Shown here: positions 46,612-60,399 of the stretch, one piece after another
How the letters are laid out: each line of letters opens with the position of its first letter
How positions within the stretch are numbered: position 1 is the first letter of the stretch
Source: Drosophila pseudoobscura
Lineage: Eukaryota; Arthropoda; Insecta; Diptera; Drosophilidae
DNA: 64,000 nucleotides
Reading direction: 5' to 3'
NCBI RefSeq assembly: GCF_009870125.1
Contig: NC_046680.1
Span: forward strand, 4,216,001 to 4,280,000
Translations under genes and position numbers: made by a program
Notes under the pieces: generated by a model
Seen by the model: only the letters and a program-made list of their open reading frames with translations
Told to the model about the DNA's origin: nothing
The model's database searches: none

Positions 46612-49106
46612 CATTATTTTATTACTTTGTAATTTTCAATATATATTTTATATAAACGCTATCTCAATGGGAATTGATCTTTGGAACATTGGGAAACTTA
46701 ATTGACGTGATCCAATTAGCCAAAGTTGAGGCTTGAGCTCTTACCCTACAGCATCAGCATGCGAGTTCATTTCAAACTAATCTGTTTAATGTACGCATCT
46801 GGTTGATTAGTTCCCCAGTGAAATCTGGCTACCCTGAAGGCACGTTCCGGGGGATATTAGTATTAGCCAATAGGCTATTGGGTTTTGGGTTCGGCTTAAG
46901 TCTAAAAATATACAAAAAGCTTTATATTTTTAGCAATACTTTTCATCGTCATCACTTGAGGAAAGTCAACTTATTTTGTTGGGAATAAGAATCAAATAAG
47001 ATGCAATTTCTGTCTTTAATGAAGTATACCTAATAACACGAGGGCTGCGGTTCCTATTCGTAGAATAATAGTAAAGGACTAACAAGAAAACATTGCAACA
47101 GAGGTGCATCGCAGTACTTTTGGCACTTGGAAAAAATTATCGCTAAAACAAAAAGCTTTTTGTGCATGGGCTATTCAAATTGTTCAATTTGTTTAATTTA
47201 TTTAGATGACTGAAGGGAAATATTCCCTTTCAATTTCCATTTCCATTCCATTTCCATTTCAGACTTAAGAGCAAAGGGGTATTGTACGGGTCCATTCAAA
47301 TGATACGCACAAGGTCAGCTACAACGTTTTAAACAGCCGACATAAAGTGAAAGTAAAGCACACGTCATTGTTTACGCCGGACAAAAAATTAGCTTATCGG
47401 AGACCGGCTGAGTCAGATGACAACGCGGTGCTACTATTACGAGCATTCTGAGCATACTCTTGCATGTGTGATTAGCCGGTTATCAATTTATAGCATTGTC
47501 GAAATAAGCATTGACTTGGCTGAGCTCTTGGATCTTTTGTGTGTAAATCACACTCGTACGCAGCCCAGAGACAACCCTCGGATGTGGCTAACATTTTCAC
47601 GGGCCAGGAAGCAACATTTTCTGGAGGGTTTGGTTTGCTTTGGTTTTGGTTTGTCTTGGATTGGGTGCGATGTGGTGTGGTGTAGTTGCACGCAGGCAAA
47701 TCCTTTCGAAATCTTTTTATTTATGTCAATGGTTCCACCAAAAATACACAGCCAGACACACACGGCTCCTGCTGGCATCCAGCAGCCACAGTGTGGCATC
47801 CGGAATGCGGAATCCGACTTGGAGCACATGAATTTGTACATGGCAGCAAGTAAATCCCTCTAATAATCCACGTAATAAGCACTGGAGGTGGCGGTGGCAG
47901 CAACAGGCCGAAAGGGTTGCTTGTGGGGTGGCTGTTGCCAGGGCTCTTGTTTATAAGTTCATAAAAGCCAACGAGCCGGGAAAGGTGCGGCAGTGCTGGC
48001 CACATAAAAAGCGGTAGCAAATGCAAAGGGCGAAAGGGAAACCCGAAAGGAAAAAACCAGTCGCAAATCCAATTTCCACTGGCTCCTCAGCAGTCGCTGT
48101 GTGTGTGGGAGGGATATTTTACTGCAGTTTTGGGTAGACCATGCAACAGTCATAATGTGTAATTGAAAACCTGGACTGAATCGCACCCTTGGGTGATGTA
48201 TACGCGCTGCTCCCCACTTTGGTGGCACTCCTTCTTCACTTGGTCACCCCCTAATTGGCAGGCTGGTCGGGTCAGCCAGTATCGTTGTATGATAGACAAA
48301 AATTGTATGATAGACACGAGTATAGCCATCCGTATGTAAAGAAGCCGCCACCAGAAAGAGGGAACCCCACAAGCAGGAGGAAGGCAGAGGAAAAGACAGT
48401 CGCAGCACTTGCACAATTGCGAAACTAATACGCTTACATACAATTTCCACAATTTCCACAATTTCCACTCTTGGCTGTGGCTGTGACCGTGGCGGTGGGT
48501 GCGGCTGTATCTTCCTTCCATTTCCCATTCCCCTTCGCATCTCCATCCATCTCGAGGGCCTGGATTTTAGCCACGACAATGCCCCGAGTTTGGCTGTCTC
48601 GATGATAAACATGCGGCAATTGACGCAATCATTGTCTGTCCATGAATTGAATTAAATCAACTCAAGTGCGACACTAGAAGGAGCGCGTGGTGGGTCGTCT
48701 TGTTATGCTGACACTCAGAAAAGAGATGGCCGCAATCACAATCCTTTCCCTTCGATGCATACGTATACGTATATATTTCTCTGACATTCTTCAATATTAA
48801 TGACTTGGTCATGCATGCCCTGGCGCTGAAATCAACTGAAAAGTATAGGTTACAGCATACAGCATGTAGGATTGCCAGGGTTAGGGGGTTTGGTGGTTGG
48901 ATGATAGGGCGTTGGGTGTTGGGCGGTGACCGTGCCGGGGCGAGTGGGAAGTGTGCGAAATGATTGGATGGGTGGGTGGGTAATGCCCCATAATTCCGTT
49001 CGTTTCCGTTTGATTCCGTTGCAGGACATTAGCGGGGGCTCAACAGCGCATTTTGCTTATTAGAATCCGTGCGTGTGTGTGTTTGTATCTGAGTAGTGTT
49101 TTCTGT

Positions 49107-49128
49107 TTGTGTGTGTGTGTGTGTGTGA
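49107..49128. repeat. (GT)n microsatellite
   Basis: About eleven GT dinucleotides. Confidence 0.85.
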
Positions 49129-50158
49129 TGCCGCTGGAGTGTAATAAATTCTCGTACTTCCCCCACACTCTGACGCCGCAGGCTCTGTCTCTCCGGCAAT
49201 TTCAAAGTTTATCACCAAAGCGCGTCTGCAACTTATGTCGTCTGCTTCTTCTTCTGCTACATTCTGCTTCTGCTCCTGCTTCTGCTGCTACTTCGCCCCG
49301 TTTTCCCGTTTGTCTGCACGTCGGTTGTGGTTATGTGAAATCACATCGTAAAAATGTCCAAGTCCAAATACTGCTGCCTCTACGGACGGACACTTGTGTG
49401 TGTTTGCGTGTGTGTGTAGGTGGGCAAAGGCAAAGCTTATAAGTCCTTCCTGTCTCACCTGACTTAGGTGTCGCGGGCGGGCAACCCTTTCGCCTTTCAA
49501 TTTATAGATGTTGCCCATATAAATATTTATTTCTATGTGCAGCATGTACTGCCCCACACCCCGCTCGACACCACACGCCGTGGCATCATTATTGTTTTTA
49601 TGTGAGCGTCTTAAAAGCATTCCGCCGATCAATAAACCTTCGCTGCGTCTCGCGGGCGTCTGTCTCCGGTTGCATCCTTTCCAATAAGCGAAAGTGCTTC
49701 TCCCACCAAATATTCTTCTCTCCCACATAGCACAATTAAAGGTCAGCCCCGCCTGATGGGGGGCTGAAGAGGAAGGGCAGCAGGCAGTCCTAACTGTGCC
49801 ACGCCAGAAAGGACGCAACACGGTCGCGCACTTTCCTTATTTGGCCATGGAACAATGCAAATATTTTGCATTTAGCTGCCAGCGGAGGCATTTGGCATTT
49901 TTAATTAGGCCAAAGCGGGTGCGCGGTGAACACTGAGGAGCCCTATCAGCGCCACTTGAATAATTCTGAGTATGTGAGCGCAATCAACATTACATATGTA
50001 TAGGATCGATTGAAGATCCTCGTTGGGAAGGGAACCCTATTTAAGAAGCAGCAAATTTAGGTAAATGTGATTTTTAAGAATTGGCATTTTTTTAATGTTT
50101 TTTAGATACACAAATAAATTATGAAAATACAAGAAATGATTTTTTTTCTACTTTTCCC

Positions 50159-50177
50159 TAGTAGTAGTAGTAGTAGT
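50159..50177. repeat. (TAG)n microsatellite
   Basis: Six tandem TAG/AGT triplets. Confidence 0.8.
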
Positions 50178-53100
50178 TGGGGTACAAATATGGAAAAAAT
50201 ACCGTAGAAAAAATATAAATTTTGTATGCGAAAGCCAAATTCTTCCCAGACGGTAAGCTGAACCTACAATGAGCTTAGGTCCGATTTATAGGTTATTTTA
50301 AGATTCAATACAACCAAATGTTAAATACTTAAGCTATGTGGAAAAAAACACTAGCTCAAAAAGAAAACATTAAAAATTAAAAATCAATTAAAAAATTTTT
50401 TGACAGAATAAAGAACTTTCTCAAAGTAAATTGGACTTTTTTTATTTTTTAACTGAGTTTTTTTTTAGTTTTACTACATACTAAGTATTTTAAGAGTTTA
50501 ATTGAATAAGATAATTTTTGAGGGTGTAGTCCTTTTACTGCTTCATTTGCATGGTTATATCTAATTGATCTAATGGTTAACTTGATCCCCAGTTGTTGGG
50601 ATGTGGTGCATTAAGGAAGTAACTTTTTATAAACCCAATCAAATTTTCTCATACTAAGGAAACTCACTACTAACTGTTGGCAAATGGAATATCTTAGGCC
50701 ATCTTTGTTTCTATTCAAAATATTTTCCACCAAAAGTCTCCCTTTTCCCGGCATGTCCTACTGTGCCGTCGGCTTCAGCGGATTTCTCTGGATGCCTGAT
50801 CATTTCGTTCATTTAGTTGCAACCGCCGATAGGTGCAACTGCACACTGGAAAATATATACATACATATATATTGCTACATCTATACGGTGCAGATACAAG
50901 CCCAATTACAAATACCACGATCTGAGCTGTTTGAAGCAGTTTGCCCAATCCTTAAATCGACATCTACATCTGCAGCGTGAAGCTAAAGCAGCAACAGCCT
51001 ACAAAGTGCACGAAATTGAGCAGAATTTTGAATTAATAACATTTCCGGTATTATAATGTGGACAATATATCACGAGCGTTATCGTCTTGAAGGGCGAGTG
51101 GCAGCACAGTTGGAATGGATTTGTTGCTGCTGCTGCTGCTGTGGCTTGTGGCATGCAAAACGTAACGGTAAATTGGTTAACAATTACACAAATCTCATAA
51201 TGAAGTTTAAGGCCCCCCGTCCTTCCTTGGCGTGCTTTGTGCTACCATTACCATGGCGTCGTCATGGCCCGGAACATCGCCATTGCCTGCGGTCAGCAAA
51301 ATTTCCATCGTCATAGCTCTCTCTCCCTGTCCCGTTCCCGTTTTCGTTCTCTCTCTCCTTATATAGCTGTCTCTCTCGTTGCTTGCGTCCTGCAAATTGA
51401 TTAGTTATTGTTGTTGCTGCTGTTGGGGTTTGTGGTGGGGGTGGTGCTGGTGCTGGTGTTGGTGATGTCGCTGGTGTGGGTCGGTCGCCTCTTAGCTACA
51501 GCTGCACTTACCGCCAGCCAATTTGCAGCTTTGTTCTCGAGTGTAACTCTTAACAGGTGTTGATGTTTGCTAAGTAGCTCCTACATCCCGACCCCGCCCA
51601 GCCCGGCACGGCCCGGTCCGGTCCGTCCTGCCTGGCCCTCCACTGAATACTCGTGCCAGGCAGGACCCTGGCTCCTTCTTCATGGCTAGTTGCACATTGC
51701 TTTGATTATTTTCTATTTTCTACAAATTGTATGCAAATAGTTGAGGTTTACCTTTATCCAGATCCCGTGCTGGGGTCGATCCGGGGCAGACCGACCGCAC
51801 CCGGAAGCGCCTGGGGCTGGAAGCAGGCAGACCTGAAACCAGAGACAGTTAATATTTTCCAACAACAGCCGCAGTATTGACTTTTCCACCTGGGCCAAAT
51901 GAAGCAAGCACTCAAATGCTGTTTGCCCTTACACCTCCGACCTAGGACCCCACAAAAAAGGTCTTTTGTCTTGTGGTCTCTGACAATCTTCCGGATGAAG
52001 GCCAACCTTGGTATAGGGGCGGACAGTCTGGCCAATTAAGTTTTCTAAAACATATTTATTCCGGGCTAAAAATACTTCTACGATTGAATGGAACATACAA
52101 CTAGTTTCATTGGTATTTGAAATAGCAAACAATGATGTATTCCCGAAGTAATTGTTGGTTGTCGGTGGCATCCATTTCATCTACGACTACCTTCAATTAA
52201 TGCTTAGATATTGCTTAAATTTTAAAACTAAGACTTAACCCTAGATTGTGTCATATATTATTTCCATTAGCCTTCGTCGTTTTGAACAAATGTTTCATAC
52301 AGCTCCAGCCGTTGCTGAGCTGCTGCAGTCTGCAGACTAACAAGTCCTTGGATCACATGTAACTACTGTTTTTAACACTTACTCAAAGCTTGAGCGAGAA
52401 GAGTTACTTGGCCAGCTAAAGTTGTAGAAAACATTTCAAGTTTATAACTGAAATGAAAATTAAGAAGAACACACAAATCTAGATTTGCGCTAGTTCTCAT
52501 CACCAAGTATATCTCTTCGACTCTTGTATAAAGAAAGCGAACTTCGAAATGTATCCCTAATTCGAATCATATACTAGTATTTAAAAAATGTGATGACTTT
52601 AACGTACTAAAAATAGGCATGACCATCTAGGCTTAAATTTGTATGCCATTATATGTATTTGCACCGAGAGTGGAAACATTTGAATGGAAGTGTTTCCACT
52701 TACAGTTCGGCATTAATATGAAAATAATTCGTACAAATTTATGTAATATTTACTTGCAAGTGGTTTATATTTATTATTCGGAGCAGCCAGTAATTATTGG
52801 CCAATCCAGGCGCATATTGTCTGTTGCTGCTCAAAATTCGTATGTTTATTATCATTTTGTTAGTTCCATCGTGTTTACTATTTGCACTGCTTGACCTGCT
52901 TGTCTGCTAAGCATTCTTTCTTACCTCGCTCATCTTTATCTAAGTTATCTGTTGTGACTTGTCTACGCCGAGCAGTCAGATCGGAAATGCATCCATGTGA
53001 AGGGCAAGCAAGACTTACTTGCATTTTGGATATCAATCGTAATTTCATTTATAGAAATACTTTTTAATATGTTTACATATGGTTAATCAAAGTAACTGCC

Positions 53101-54393
53101 TTGTAATTTTACTATGTTTCCCTATATTTAAAGCCCGAATATTTCACTGAAATTTGGTGTATGTTTTTTATGTAACTTAGTTTCGTTGTGGTAGACTTTG
53201 TCTCTTACTATTTCCCTCTACTCATCTGTATACAGTTTTCTCGAACTATTCACAGATATAGCAATATATACTATGCCCAAATGTGTATAAGTAGTGGCCG
53301 TATACAGAATTTTCATTGTTTTGGCCCTAAAAAAGAAGTGCACGAAACTTGTAAATTTCAATTTCCTTTTTAATGGAAATCTGGGAGATTGCGACCCAAA
53401 ATGCCTCAAGGGGAGCAGAGAGGTTCAATTTGAAGTGCAATTTGGATAATTGCTTTACAGCCACACACAGGTGTATCCTGGCACAAACACACACACCCAC
53501 ACCCACACACATAGAATTACACAACACGTGCGTGTGTGTGTGTATCCTGGTTGGCAGTTGTTGGCAAGTGCTGGGCTGGCTATAATTTCATGAGCATTTG
53601 CCGTTTTGCCTTTAAATACTTGACAGTTTTATGAACTTAATAAGGCAATAAGCCAAACATTTTCTCAAGCTAAGCAAATGTGGCATGCCAACATATTTTC
53701 CAGTATATTTGCTTAGGATGGGTGTGACGGTGTGCGCCTGTCAACCCCTTTTTCGGTGGGCCTCATTAGACGCCGACACATTGGCATTGACTCTGGGCCG
53801 CTCGGAATAAAACTCGGCTTTTTATGCGAGCTCGTAAACAGAATCGAATTGCTGCCAGCGCACCCCGAATGAGCTCCACTCTAGGAGTGGGAGTCCCCCC
53901 TCTAATAGTGAGAGAGCTGAAGTGTTGGCCCTTTGTGGGACCCAGTGGCTGACACCCGTGCTGGAGTTCAAGCCGAACCCTTCTTCTGGTGGCAGCCTCT
54001 GTTCCTTTTCCGGTCAGCAGTCAGTGCGATTCGGGCTTATTGTTGTAAGCCCTATTGTTGCAAATTTTCTTTTATGCGTTCTGAGCGGGGTCATAAAAAC
54101 GGCATCGCATCGACCGGAAATTACAAATGTCCATATAATGTCCATACAAGTGCAGATTAGTGGTTGTCATGTGGGTCGTTAGGTGGCCAGCCCAGAGGGT
54201 GGCGAGAGGGCGAAGTATGGGTCTTCGAATATTTAAAGGTTGCCCGTCGGATCGTTGTTTGCTATTTGCTTTAAACAAACACAACGTATCTGAACGCCGG
54301 AAGTCATTTGCATGTGCGGAAGGGGAGTATTCGTATCGTGTGGGCTGCTGGCTGTTGGTGTCTGCCTGCTTAGATGGATTGGCCGATTTGTGG

Positions 54394-54395
<2 letters not shown>

Positions 54396-54426
<31 letters not shown>
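54396..54426. repeat. (CTG)n microsatellite
   Basis: Ten tandem CTG triplets with no supporting coding frame. Confidence 0.85.
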
Positions 54427-55169
54427 AAATGCATTAAATGCAAGCTCAAACAGAGGAGAGCCCGTGGCAGTCCTGCCTGCAGGACTGTGGCCACCCTGGA
54501 TGTGCGTCCAGTTGGGCCTCGCACAACCAGCCACGCCTACTTGCTGCTGCGGCTGCTGCTGTTTTGGCATTTGTGTTAATTTCATGCCAAGTACCGACAC
54601 ACATACAGCACACACACACCCGCCCAGACATATTGCATAACATTGCGGTCTCTGGTCGCATCGGTGTGCGTGTGTCTGCATCTCTGAATTATGTTTTTGA
54701 TTTTAGTTGACAATGAGCGGGCACAAATTTATTGTCGACAACTGCAAAATCGAAGCGCTGACAACAGCAACAGCAACAGAAGATGCCACTGCAACGTGGG
54801 CGTTTTGCACAGTGCCAACTCCGACAAGGCGTGGCCCTGACAGCTACATAAGCACTGGGCTACCGACAAGCCAACGCCTAAGCGCATGCAATGCTCCTAC
54901 GCACTCCGCTCGGACCCAGAGAGCGGTGCGAACAGTGGCGAGGAGTGAGTAGGCTGTTGTTGCCCTTCGGACGGTTACTTGTGATTAAAGTTTAGAGTTG
55001 ATTCTCATATAAAAGACTGATTTGTATTTATAATACAAAGCTAAGGTGTCGATCTGATCCACATTCGGTAATCTGGCAGATATGGTCATTTGCTATAGCC
55101 ACTTGTTACAGTGTGATATCACAGGAGTGTGAATACAAAATGTCGTTTCTCTAACTCTTATAGTCTCTG

Positions 55170-55337
55170 ATATCTAGGCGTCAAACAAGACGGACGGGCG
55201 ACAGATATGACTCTATCGACTTGGCTATTGACTCTTATGAAGAATATACATACATATATACTTTATGGGGTCGGATGCTTCTGGGCATTACACAAATCTA
55301 ATATACTCCTATACTCCTTTAAGTACCGGGTATAAAA
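55170..55337 (-). mobile_element. DINE-1/INE-1 fragment, minus orientation
   Basis: Read on the minus strand it begins TTTATACCCGGTACTT, as in the Or49a copy. It continues through an INE-1-like CCGACCCCATAAAGTATA, an ATTCTTCATAAGAGTC block, AGCCAAGTCGATAGAGTC, and ends in a GTCCGTC-type block. Only this end is present; the opposite end is missing. Confidence 0.75.
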
Positions 55338-55744
55338 ATACCAGGAGGCACTGGATATTATATACAAGTTATTTAAGAAATAGCAGACGAATAACAGATA
55401 GCCAAGAGCTTAAACCATCCACACATGGAACATCCAGGTATTCTCGAGGTTGTACAACACTCGAAGTGCTTCTATCTATCGATCAAAAAATACCAACCCA
55501 AAACAACTGACTTTAATGAAAACTGTTTTTATCATGATATCCCACTAACAGCAGGCTCTCAAGCATTAACAACATCATTTCGGTATTTTGCAGCATTTCA
55601 ATTTGAGTTTGGCAAACATTTTATAGCTCTTCCTGGACGGAAGACGCAACTTTTACATGTCTACAAAATTAGTAACTGGCCCATTACGCGACTTTATGTG
55701 TCGCTCTGTACCTCTCTGCCCCCCTACACTTCTCGCTTTCTCTA

Positions 55745-55746
<2 letters not shown>

Positions 55747-55777
<31 letters not shown>
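55747..55777. repeat. (GT)n microsatellite
   Basis: About fifteen tandem GT dinucleotides. Confidence 0.9.
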
Positions 55778-55779
<2 letters not shown>

Positions 55780-56175
55780 CATCATAAACTTGCGGCTGGG
55801 CTGCCAGGCTCTGAAGCAACCCAGACTTGGTCCGCACTTTCCTGTCCACGTCGTAATCACTGGGCGACAGCGCAGTGGATGCAGCCTCCATTCGGTTCCG
55901 TTCGGTACGGTACGGTTGAGGCTGTAGCTGTGGCAGTATTTTTGGCATGCAGTCAAGATGTGGGATGTGGACACACTCCCGGAGACATAGCTAGAGAAGG
56001 GATGCGGCCATAAAAGTGTTTTTACAACTGTCAAGCCGTTGGGGAGAGAATTGGGGATGGAAGTGCCCAAGCAGGGGACATGAGGACATCACTAGGACCT
56101 CGCTAGATGGGCAGCATGTTGTTTGCATCGGAGCCATGCAGTCGATATTTGCACGGCCACGGATGTCTGACAGTC

Positions 56176-56206
56176 CTCCGACTCCGACTCCGACTCCGAC
56201 TACGAC
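56176..56206. repeat. (CCGACT)n repeat
   Basis: Four to five tandem CCGACT hexamers. Confidence 0.7.
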
Positions 56207-58564
56207 TGAAACTCGGACTCATGTCCTGCTCGCTCTGCCTGCTGCTAAGCGCCAGGGATTGGCTGCCAGGCAACTGAGTGGTTGAACGAGGGGGAAGGGG
56301 GTGCTAAGTTGGCTTGCAGGTGTGATTTTATGCAATTTGCTTTCATATTAAATGAGTGCCCTGCTCTGGCCCGAACGCCTGTAAAGAACTTTCATTCATT
56401 GCTTCGAACCGAATCTCTGGGCTGTCGGCTGGCGGCTGGCGGCTGTCGGCTGTCGGAGAAGACCCCTATGGATGGCTCTGCTCTGCTTGCCTCTTCTGTG
56501 GCTCTGCGGCCACTCTTGCTGCTGCTGGCAAAGTAACTGTGCAAACGTTGCAGCTGCAAATCCGCAATCAGACAAAGCAAATAATTTTGCAAAAATAAAT
56601 ATGAGGGATTATTGTGCTGGCTGCCAGGCGGGCCACAGCGAAGCGGCTGGAAAGTATGCTATAATAAAATGCAGCTAAGTCGATGGGTATGTACGGCAGC
56701 GGCGGCAGCGACAGCAACAGCGAGGACGATATTAAATTTCAAGTGCATGTGCTAAGCCCCGCTACCGAGTGAAGGCCCCACTATTCCGTCTGCTGCCATT
56801 GAAAACGCTGTCCTTGCTGCATCAGCAGCTTCTCTAGTTCACCTTGCCTCATCTGGCGGCTGCCCCTGCCTCAGCGCGCTCCTCAATATACACGACATTC
56901 ATTTGAATGCATTTGCCACTTGAGAGATTAGCCTGAAACCGTCTCTCAAGCCTCGCTCCCCCCTCCCCCATTGTTGGAATTTTAAAATTTACTTTTGTCA
57001 TTGCTCTTATTTATTCTCTTTTTTTCTATTTATGCTGTCTATTTGGTGGCTTTGAATCATGTACTACCCCCACCGCTGCCTCTTCAGAGTCATTATTTTG
57101 ATTATGTAACATTTTTGCGGCCTTTTTTCGACAGGTTTGTTTGCATTTACTCTGCCTGACCCGGCCCATACCCAGACCCAACGATATCATTATTTAGAAG
57201 GCACTGCCATTGTCCTGGAGGCTTCTTCCTGTTGTTATTGTTACTGGTTTTTGTTAAAATTATTTTAAAAATATTAAAAAAGGAATGTCGGCACTCCACT
57301 GTGGGTGGTGATATTTTTCGACAAATTGTATGGGTTTCACGGTGTGTAAGAAATTTATTCCGAGTGCTTGAAAAGTGCTTGGAACAGATTTATTTCGATT
57401 ATGAATGGTCCTATATGAAGTCCATAACCAAATTGGATGTCCACCAAAAATATCGGCTACCTGTACGAAATCCGATTCTGCAATGTGGAATTGTTATACA
57501 TATGTAGGTACATACATATGTGTGAAATAAAAAAACACGAGTTAATTATAAGAAGGTCGTAAAAGAGCAGAACGACCATCAATTTTATGGTAGAGTGACA
57601 CAGTAAGTGTGAATTTACATCTAGGCTGTTCTCTACTGAGACATTACATTTGGTTGTAGGCCTTGATGAGTAGATCCCTTCCTTATACTTTGAAATTACA
57701 ATATAACCACAAAGTCGTCTTTTGAGCACACAAATTGATGGATTGTAAAGAGACTTGTATGACCATTCACAGGATCTTTAATTCATGTCTATAGAGTGGA
57801 CATACCGTTACTATTTATAAATCAAAATGCTTCAAAATGTATTATTCCGCTAACCGCAAGTTATAGTATGCAAACATTCTGCGGTGTGGTATTCCGACTT
57901 TGTGACCAGTGGTTCCTTGGTGTGACTGCGATTTAATTAAGAGCCCTATCCTCAGCCTAAATGTAAGCCTCAGACCAAACCTCAAGCCAATAATGACGTG
58001 GCATAGCTCTGTGCAGAGTTAATGACAAATGCACGTCATTTGGCTTATTAGTGGTTTTATTTCGCTTTGGGCACTCCACTACAACACAATTACCCCAACA
58101 CATTCTCGTACAGAGAGGCACGCCTTTTGGCCATGAAATGCTGGAAATCAACGCTCTCTGCCTCAGTTTTCTCCCTTTCCACTCCTTCGATGGGACGCGC
58201 GGCGCCAATTTGCAATTTCATTACAATGCTTAATCATCATTACATCGTATAGCGGGAGAACTCCATATGTGAGCCACAGACTGAGAAGGAGTGTGTATGG
58301 AAGTGTGGCAGATTCACAATATTGCGTTGGCACTTCCGCTACACTCACATATTCACACAGATAGCACACTTACACACACGCACACGCACACGATAAAAAT
58401 CCATAGGAAAAATGGCATTCTCACTGCCATATCGTGACTGCCATGTCACCGTTCATATGGCTGGACGAGTCGGTAGTATCCTCGCATTTGTTGCTACTAT
58501 TTGATTATATATGTAGCCATATCATGCACCGTTCCATGTCGTGTTCTTCCCTCCTTCACGCATA

Positions 58565-58645
58565 CAGAGACAGAGAGAGAGACAGAGAGAGAAAGAAAGA
58601 GAGAGAGAGAGAGCAAAATAGAGCGAGTAAGCGAGAGAGAGAGAC
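58565..58645. repeat. (GA)n-rich tract
   Basis: Interrupted GA/GACAGA repeats over about 80 bases, the kind of sequence bound by GAGA factor in flies; binding is inferred. Confidence 0.75.
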
Positions 58646-58829
58646 AAGCGCGTCAAATGCAGTTTATGCCCTGGCCATAAATCAAAATTTTTGGTTTTCT
58701 GCTGTCAGGCCATGGCATAGCTTTGAGCATGAGGATCTGCAACGGCCATGCCAGAGGCAAGTGGCAGGCAGAATGGGATTGGGGAAGGGGGAGAGAGAGG
58801 GCCATGGCTAGAGCCAGTGCTAGAACATA

Positions 58830-58872
58830 GTGCACATTGCACATTGCACAGTGCACAGTGCACAGTGCACAG
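58830..58872. repeat. Tandem palindromic heptamer repeat TGCACAG/TGCACAT
   Basis: Six consecutive units: two of TGCACAT/T type, then four perfect TGCACAG, each containing the palindrome GTGCAC with its neighbour. Confidence 0.85.
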
Positions 58873-60344
58873 TTTCTGCCTTTTTGCGTAACTCGTTTAT
58901 TTTTGTGGTCATAATTTGCCGATGCCGGCAGCGTTTGCTCGACAGTTTCGCCATCGCCATCGCCATCGCATTCCATTGCACCACGAACATAGGGCTTTAG
59001 GATCTGGTCCCGCCGAGTTCTCTTTGCTAAAATATTGGTTTAGATTGTGTCAAACAAATTGAATTTGCGATTTGATGATGGATCCAAACGATAGCCGAAA
59101 GGCAACCAAAAGGACATGAAGTTCGGTTATGGCTAATTGGCGGTGTGGTGCTACTTATTCAACAGGCCCAAGCCATTGGACTTGGGTGTTGTTTTATCTT
59201 TATAAAAGTTGTAGAAAACTTCTATCTTGGGATATCCGAGGGGAACCTAATCACGGTTATAAAATAAAAAAAATAAATATTGCAAATTCTAAATATGTGC
59301 GTGTGATCTACTCATTCAGACCTACAACTTATGATCATATATAATCAATTGCTTGGGTTTAAACATTTGAACAAAAACACTAGAAACACTACGAGTATAT
59401 TTTTGTTGTTAACCTGTTCGCTCTTAGTGCTTTCCTTTGCTTTTATTTGAAGCAAAGCCGATTATAGAAGGATCGCTTTAGCGAAATTCGCCAATTTATA
59501 AGAGGTTCCATCCAATTACTGCGTGACGAACACAGAAGGGTTTCTCGATGTCGATTTTGTGCTGTTTTATAATCCATAGGGGAGGAAAGGATTACTACCT
59601 GAAACTACAGACGAATAGGTCTTGTATTGTCGAATACAGTCCTTCCAAACTGTATTTCATCCAATCACTTTGGATCAAATCGTACCAGTATGTATTCTTT
59701 TTATATGGGTAGTTCCTATGTGTCTATCTAATGGTGTTTGATTGTACGAGTATGTCCCATGGAATGATTTTATTCTGTGGTGATTTTATTCTAACCCATT
59801 CTGTGGTGAACAGGATGCTATGGATAAAGTAGCCATCACCTTCTATATCTTACTAGAAACTTCTTCCATTATCTCGTTCTTACTCTACCCCATGCTCTCC
59901 TTCATCGTTTGCTTTGTTTGCTCTCATCACATTCGCGCTGCTTCCCTCTCACGAGATGGTTATTGCAGCTTATGTCTAATGGTCAGCGCATGGGGGCTTT
60001 CTGGTTCCCGTTTACCCCACTTGCAACCGTTGCAGCCCTAATGGTGGTTGGGCATCCTACGACACACGAAATACGGTTCACTTGCTCGGATTTCCCAACT
60101 CATCATCAGCAGCAGCAGGAGCAGGAGCTGGAGCAGCAGGACCTCTTCACCTTTGGGAGCTAAATTTTTCAGATCTGCACGTATTTCCAGTTAATACGAA
60201 AAACGGAATTAGGTTCTGTTCAGGTCAGTTCTCCGCCGCCAGCCACAGCCTGCCAACGATTCTGCCTGCCTTTTATTTAAACATAAATTCCTGCACAATG
60301 CACTAGACGAACATTTTCCACATGAATTGTAAATGATTTGGAAG

Positions 60345-60356
60345 CACACAAACACA

Positions 60357-60395
<39 letters not shown>

Positions 60396-60399
60396 ACAC
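60345..60399. repeat. (CA)n microsatellite
   Basis: About 25 CA dinucleotides with two interruptions. Confidence 0.9.

Noticed and set aside
51950-51995. Imperfect inverted repeat GACCCCACAA / TTGTGGTC
   Set aside because: Too short and imperfect to support a structured RNA or transposon end.
54072-54524. Polyglutamine-containing minus-strand frame
   Set aside because: The glutamines come from a (CTG)n microsatellite; flanking residues are not protein-like and there are no supporting exons.
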